64,000 nucleotides of DNA from the NCBI GenBank assembly GCA_041660815.1, contig JBAZVN010000001.1:310001-374000 (forward strand). Direction: 5' to 3'. Both the position numbers and the translations under genes were made by a program. Of the stretch, positions 60,090-64,000 are shown in pieces. Position 1 is the stretch's first letter, and each line of letters opens with the position of its first letter. The notes under the pieces were generated by a model. The model saw only the letters and a list, made by a program, of their open reading frames with translations. It searched no databases and had not been told where the DNA came from. Origin of the DNA: PALSA-1006 sp041660815 (GTDB taxonomy: Bacteria > Pseudomonadota > Gammaproteobacteria > Burkholderiales > Gallionellaceae).

Positions 60090-61406
60090 ATGACACACAA
60101 TACTGATCTTCTCAAACGCTCACTTTCCGCCGTCTGGCATCCCTGTTCGCAGATGAAACGCCATGAAACTCTGCCGCTGGTCGGCATCGCGCGCGGCGCG
60201 GGAGTGTGGCTGTATGATGCTGACAATAAAAGATATTTAGATGCAGTTAGCTCCTGGTGGGTAAATTTATTCGGCCACTGTAACCCGCGCATTAACGCTG
60301 CTATTACCGACCAGTTAGAAAAATTGGAACATGTGATGTTGGCGGGCTTTACCCACGAACCTGTGGTGCAACTTTCCGAACGGCTGAGCCAACTTTCCCC
60401 GCCCGGTTTGGGTCATTGCTTCTATGCTTCGGATGGTGCGTCAGCCACCGAGATCGCCTTAAAAATGAGCGCCCACTATTGGCGCAATCTTGGCAAGCCG
60501 GAAAAATCACAATTCATCAGCCTGCAAAATAGCTATCACGGTGAAACATTGGGTGCTCTGGCGGTGACGGATGTCGCCCTGTTTAAAAATGCCTATGGCT
60601 CACTAATTTTTCAAAATGCCACGGTTCCCAGCCCGGATAGCCGCCTCGCTGAAGCGGGTGAAAATTCCGAGCAATTTGCCTTGCGCTGTGCCGCGCAACT
60701 GGAAGCACATTTGCAGCAACATCACGCGCAACTTGCCGCATTTATTATTGAACCGCTGGTGCAGGGCGCCGCCGGAATGGGCATGTATCACCCGATTTAT
60801 TTAAGCCTCGCCAAACAATTGTGCGAACGCTATCAGGTGCATTTAATTGCCGATGAAATTGCGGTAGGGATGGGCAGGACCGGAACTTTTTTTGCCTGCG
60901 AGCAGGCAAAAATTTCACCTGATTTTCTATTGATTTCCAAAGGCATTACCGGCGGATATTTACCTTTATCCATCGTCATGACCACCGATAAAATCTATCA
61001 GGCATTTTATGCAGACGACATGGCGCGCGGTTTTTTGCACTCGCACTCTTACACCGGAAATCCCCTGGCATGCCGCGCCGCTCTGGCCACACTGGATATT
61101 TTTAAATTAGATAAAGTATTGATTAATAACATAAATTTATCAATCCATTTAAACCGCATCGCTGAGCCATTGCGCGCCCATCCCAAGGTAAAAAACTTCC
61201 GCAACACCGGTATGATCTGGGCATTTGAAGTTGATTCCCCTTACCCCGATTTTGCACAGCGTTGTTTTAGTTTGGGGCTGGAAAACGAAATCCTGTTGCG
61301 CCCCATGGGCAAAACCGTGTATTTCATGCCGCCCTATATTATTAGTGAAAGTGAAATGGATTTTCTGCTGCAACGCACTTTAACCATCGTTGAACAACTG
61401 ACGTAA
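60090..61406 (+). CDS. bioA: Adenosylmethionine-8-amino-7-oxononanoate aminotransferase
   Basis: A 438-residue PLP enzyme of biotin synthesis. SSWWVNLFGHCNPRINAAI, YHGETLGALAVTD and the PLP lysine Lys284 (LLISKGITGGYLPLSI) are BioA features. ATG 60090 is chosen because the upstream residues are not family-like. No other bio gene is in the window, and I found no clear BirA operator. The next gene, dacB, starts four bases after it. Confidence 0.93.
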   Translation: MTHNTDLLKRSLSAVWHPCSQMKRHETLPLVGIARGAGVWLYDADNKRYLDAVSSWWVNLFGHCNPRINAAITDQLEKLEHVMLAGFTHEPVVQLSERLSQLSPPGLGHCFYASDGASATEIALKMSAHYWRNLGKPEKSQFISLQNSYHGETLGALAVTDVALFKNAYGSLIFQNATVPSPDSRLAEAGENSEQFALRCAAQLEAHLQQHHAQLAAFIIEPLVQGAAGMGMYHPIYLSLAKQLCERYQVHLIADEIAVGMGRTGTFFACEQAKISPDFLLISKGITGGYLPLSIVMTTDKIYQAFYADDMARGFLHSHSYTGNPLACRAALATLDIFKLDKVLINNINLSIHLNRIAEPLRAHPKVKNFRNTGMIWAFEVDSPYPDFAQRCFSLGLENEILLRPMGKTVYFMPPYIISESEMDFLLQRTLTIVEQLT

Positions 61407-61410
61407 ATTT

Positions 61411-62871
61411 ATGCTGAAAATTTTTGCCGGTTTTACCTTATTTATTATTTGCCTCGCGAATGCGCATGCGGCGCGCTTACCCAAAGAGGTTTTAACTGCC
61501 CTCAAGCAGTCCAATATTCCGCTCACCGCTACGGGAATTGTCGTGCGCCAAGTGAATGCAAAATCCCCCCTGATTCAAATCAACACGCAACAGTCGATGA
61601 ATCCCGCATCGACCATGAAACTGCTCACCACCTACGCCGCCCTGGAATTACTCGGGCCCGCTTACGTTTGGAAAACCGAAGCCTATCTGGATGGAAAATT
61701 AGACAACGGCGTACTGCGCGGCAATCTTATTTTAAAAGGGTACGGCAATCCGAAATTAACCGTCGAACAACTTTGGTTATGGTTAAGCGAACTGCGCGCA
61801 CGCGGCCTGCGCGACATTCAGGGCGATTTAATCCTCGACCGCAGCGCGTTTGAATTACCCGCACATAACCCCGCAGAATTTGATAACGATCCGCTGCGCG
61901 CCTACAACGTGGGGCCGGATGCTCTGTTGCTTAATTTCAATACCCTGCGCTTACGCTATCTGCCGGATGGCAATCAGCTGAAAGTTTTCAGTACACCGCC
62001 ACTGGATAATATTGAGATCATCAACCAGCTTGCTCCGCAAACGGCGCCCAACTGCGACAATTGGGATGACACTATTCGCATTAAAGCACGTGGCGACAGC
62101 GTGGTATTTGAAGGCGGTTACCCAAGCGAATGCGGCGAGCGCGAGCAAAATATCAACGTAATGCCCCATACGCGCTACGTCGCCTCGATGTTTAATGCTA
62201 TTTGGAAAGAAGTGGGCGGAACCTATATCGGTAACACGCGCGAAGGAAACTTAACGGGGTCGGCAAAACTATTCGCCACCCATTATTCCGAACCGCTTGC
62301 GTTGATCATTCGCGACATCAACAAATTTAGTAACAATGTAATGGCCAGACAATTATTTATTTCGCTGAGCCTACCCGGCGGACAAAATCCCCCCCAAACT
62401 TTAACCTCTCCCGCTCCCGCATCACAACCTCCTGTAAGTGAAGCAGACAGTGCAGCAACAATCCCGCGCAGCATTCAAATAACCAAGCATTGGCTGACGC
62501 AAAAAAAATTGAATTTCCCCGAACTGGTTATAGAAAATGGCGCGGGATTATCCCGACTGGAACGTATCAGCCCAAAACATTTGGCTGATCTATTGCAAAG
62601 TGCAACCGAAAGCCCCCTGAATGCAGAATTTACCGCGTCACTCCCCATTTTGGGCGTGGATGGTTCACTCAGAAAACGCTTAAAAAGTTCGCCTGCCACT
62701 CGCAATGCCCATCTCAAAACCGGCACACTGGAAGGCGTTAAAACAGTTGCAGGTTACGTAAAATCCAAAAATGGCAAAGAATGGATATTGGTGTTTTTTA
62801 TCAACCATCCGAATGCAAAACACGCCGGGGCGGCGCAAGATGCACTTATCGAATGGGTGCAGAAACATTAA
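61411..62871 (+). CDS. dacB: D-alanyl-D-alanine carboxypeptidase/endopeptidase (PBP4)
   Basis: A 486-residue periplasmic penicillin-binding protein. A signal peptide (LFIICLANAHAARL) is followed by the SxxK site with Ser67 and Lys70 (NPASTMKLLTT), the SxN motif SNNVMARQLF and the KTG motif LKTGTLEGV. It trims and cross-cuts peptidoglycan. It lies directly behind bioA. Confidence 0.95.
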   Translation: MLKIFAGFTLFIICLANAHAARLPKEVLTALKQSNIPLTATGIVVRQVNAKSPLIQINTQQSMNPASTMKLLTTYAALELLGPAYVWKTEAYLDGKLDNGVLRGNLILKGYGNPKLTVEQLWLWLSELRARGLRDIQGDLILDRSAFELPAHNPAEFDNDPLRAYNVGPDALLLNFNTLRLRYLPDGNQLKVFSTPPLDNIEIINQLAPQTAPNCDNWDDTIRIKARGDSVVFEGGYPSECGEREQNINVMPHTRYVASMFNAIWKEVGGTYIGNTREGNLTGSAKLFATHYSEPLALIIRDINKFSNNVMARQLFISLSLPGGQNPPQTLTSPAPASQPPVSEADSAATIPRSIQITKHWLTQKKLNFPELVIENGAGLSRLERISPKHLADLLQSATESPLNAEFTASLPILGVDGSLRKRLKSSPATRNAHLKTGTLEGVKTVAGYVKSKNGKEWILVFFINHPNAKHAGAAQDALIEWVQKH

Positions 62872-62920
62872 ATTGAGGGACGAAACTAGATTAAATTGCC
62901 GTTGATTATTTGAGTATTTC

Positions 62921-63604
62921 TCACAGACCGGGAATTAAAAACTCAACGCTCCCGCCCACAAAATCCACCCCGTTATTGGGATTGCTAATATTGGCATTAC
63001 TGATATGCCGATAGCCGATGCCGGCACGCCACTTACCTGCCAAGTCTTCAACCCCGATTCCGATGTGATCAGAAAATTGGAAATTAGTGCCTTTAATGCG
63101 CATGCCAATATTAGACTCACTCAGATAAGAAATACCGATTCCAAAATCCAAGGTTGCCGTCATTCGCTGCGAAAACGGTGCGCGCCAATGCAACATCGGA
63201 ATCGCTGCGACATCCCAAGCGTTAATTCTTCCTTTTATAGAACGCTCGGCTGACCATAGCGTTACATTATAGTTGGGCGAAAATGATAATAAAGGTGACG
63301 CATCTGAACCTTGCATCAACTTGCATTCACCCTGCACCGCGCCCAAGGTTTTTGATGTCAACTCCTTATCCTTGCCATATTGCAAGCGCACCCGCCAGCG
63401 CTCATCCGCACATTCTGACAAGTTTGCGCCATGCCACCACGCAAATGCCCAGGTCGAAAGCGTCCCCACCACCGCCGTTGCCTTCAAATCTGCGTTGGAA
63501 ACCGCAAAACACGGCCCCGATAGAAACACCAACAAAAAAATTGGGGACGGAGCCCGATTAAAAATTAATCGGGCTCCGTCCCCAATTTTCGCGGGGCATA
63601 TCAT
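62921..63604 (-). CDS. pagL: PagL-type lipid A 3-O-deacylase with repeat-derived signal peptide
   Basis: A protein of about 227 residues if it begins at ATG 63604, whose first bases overlap the ubiD stop (ATGA). The C-terminal half has the PagL pattern with SDHIGIGVEDLAGKW, GIGYRHISNANISNPNNGVD and the His-Ser pair of the active site; the family is an eight-stranded outer-membrane barrel removing a lipid A acyl chain. From 63604 the reading passes through a perfect palindromic repeat (63539-63587) before the hydrophobic FLLVFLSGPCFA, so the repeat may supply the signal peptide. A TTG at 63535 after the repeat is an alternative start; if neither works the gene is broken. Confidence 0.72.
   Translation of the reverse strand: MICPAKIGDGARLIFNRAPSPIFLLVFLSGPCFAVSNADLKATAVVGTLSTWAFAWWHGANLSECADERWRVRLQYGKDKELTSKTLGAVQGECKLMQGSDASPLLSFSPNYNVTLWSAERSIKGRINAWDVAAIPMLHWRAPFSQRMTATLDFGIGISYLSESNIGMRIKGTNFQFSDHIGIGVEDLAGKWRAGIGYRHISNANISNPNNGVDFVGGSVEFLIPGL
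63539..63587. repeat. Perfect palindromic repeat at the start of the PagL-type gene
   Basis: AATTGGGGACGGAGCCCGAT followed by TAA, three A, and the exact complement: 23-base arms around a 3-base loop. GGGGACGGAGCCCGATTAA is a common dispersed repeat of betaproteobacteria. It lies across the likely signal-peptide region of the minus-strand gene and can also fold as a strong hairpin in the transcript. Confidence 0.92.
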
Positions 63605-64000
63605 AGGCCGAGCTTGCCCCACATCGCATCAACTTTGGCTTTAACCGCAGCATCCATGACGATTGGTGTGCCCCATTCGCGCTGCGTTTCACCGGGGAAT
63701 TTGTTGGTGGCATCCATGCCCATTTTTCCGCCCAAACCGGAAACGGGACTGGCGAAATCCAGATAATCGATGGGTGTATTTTCCACGAGCAGGGTATCTC
63801 GCACCGGATCCATGCGCGTAGTAATTGCCCACATTACCTCTTTCCAGTCGCGCGCATTGATATCGTCATCCACCACGATGATAAACTTGGTATACATAAA
63901 TTGCCGCAAGAAACTCCAAATGCCAAACATCACCCGCTTGGCGTGACCGGGATATTGTTTGCGAATACTCACCACCGCCATACGATAGGAGCAGCCTTCG
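63601..64000 (-). CDS. ubiD: 4-hydroxy-3-polyprenylbenzoate decarboxylase UbiD, C-terminal part (cut by window edge)
   Basis: The gene runs off the right edge; 133 C-terminal residues are inside, starting EGCSYRMAVVSIRKQ. IVVDDDINARDWKEVMWAIT, MDPVRDTLLVENTPIDYLDF and ASPVSGLGGKMGMDATNKFP are UbiD landmarks. UbiD is the prenylated-FMN decarboxylase of ubiquinone synthesis, making it a pathway partner of UbiC at 56311. The stop overlaps the start codon of the PagL-type gene. Confidence 0.95.
   Translation of the reverse strand, partial: EGCSYRMAVVSIRKQYPGHAKRVMFGIWSFLRQFMYTKFIIVVDDDINARDWKEVMWAITTRMDPVRDTLLVENTPIDYLDFASPVSGLGGKMGMDATNKFPGETQREWGTPIVMDAAVKAKVDAMWGKLGL

Noticed and set aside
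60000..60090. BirA operator ahead of bioA
   Set aside because: No TTGTAAACC / GGTTTACAA-type pair is visible near the start.
1..64000. Many long antisense and alternate-frame readings (for example 12082-12447, 26033-26803, 37245-37805, 33308-33637)
   Set aside because: They lie opposite genes with clear families, lack ribosome sites and have no protein-like composition.
1..64000. tRNA, rRNA and riboswitch genes
   Set aside because: I looked for cloverleaf and TTCRANNC-type patterns, THI, cobalamin and SAM boxes and found none; a covariance-model scan would be decisive.

Overview
The window is a gene-dense chromosomal segment of a Gram-negative bacterium, most likely a betaproteobacterium of the Nitrosomonadales (Gallionellaceae / Methylophilaceae / Nitrosomonadaceae neighbourhood). 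This rests on inference from gene neighbourhoods (secB-grxC-rhodanese-gpsA, dcd-mrp-metG, gmk-rpoZ-spoT, hscA-fdx-iscX), an MSHA-type pilus set, moderate G+C and the protein style; no rRNA or other marker gene is present to prove it. I saw no tRNA or rRNA gene, no CRISPR array, no IS transposase and no prophage.

Layout: 1-1000, start of the succinate dehydrogenase operon on the minus strand (sdhC-sdhD-sdhA, sdhA cut by the window edge) with a REP-like hairpin between sdhD and sdhA. 1205-4086, a DUF58 / transglutaminase pair. 4205-8356, queD, two dipeptide-type ABC permeases without ATPase or binding protein, and coaBC. 8461-13515 (minus), a compact MSHA-like pilus locus: pilin, a duplicated-domain membrane protein, a pseudopilin, a platform protein and an assembly ATPase with a c-di-GMP-binding-type N-terminus. 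13638-19428, trmL, then a minus-strand housekeeping series (secB, gpsA, an SH3 protein, grxC, rhodanese, a PglL-like O-oligosaccharyltransferase that may glycosylate the pilin) and an ArsR-type regulator that looks like a YgaV/BigR persulfide sensor. 19587-24982, gpmI-envC-ctpA, a His-rich small protein and a MoeB/ThiF enzyme. 24998-29400, a small conserved protein, dcd, mrp/apbC and metG. 29437-31184, a frameshifted DUF4160 gene, DUF2442 and a CAP-domain protein. 31181-34094 (minus), hscA-fdx-iscX-dsbB. 34141-34888, a ParE-type toxin-antitoxin pair.

35276-36493 holds the most notable gene: a monohaem cytochrome-porin fusion resembling Cyc2-type outer-membrane iron oxidases, with its own strong promoter, a perfect 9-bp-arm palindrome upstream, a strong Shine-Dalgarno site and a UUCG terminator. 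Downstream lies repeat-rich DNA (36590-37075) and then the flagellar rod/hook operon flgBCDEF (minus), with flgA and flgMN on the plus strand behind a near-consensus sigma-28 promoter. FlgE carries an unusual Ala-rich insertion of about 144 residues. 43154-50714 holds a PEGA lipoprotein, a CBS protein, rppH, proS, a lytic transglycosylase, a TlpA-type thioredoxin, a UPF0114 protein, a GIY-YIG protein and lnt. 50781-64000 holds marC, rluF, an MHS transporter, ridA, recG-ubiC, gmk-rpoZ-spoT, bioA, dacB, a PagL-like lipid A deacylase and the 3' end of ubiD.

The main non-genic signal is a family of short non-autonomous repeats of about 143 bp with roughly 24-bp terminal inverted repeats, seen in at least five places, always tightly fitted between genes. 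Its ends carry both an in-frame stop codon and a Shine-Dalgarno-like AGAGG, so that copies appear to end the upstream gene or start the downstream one.
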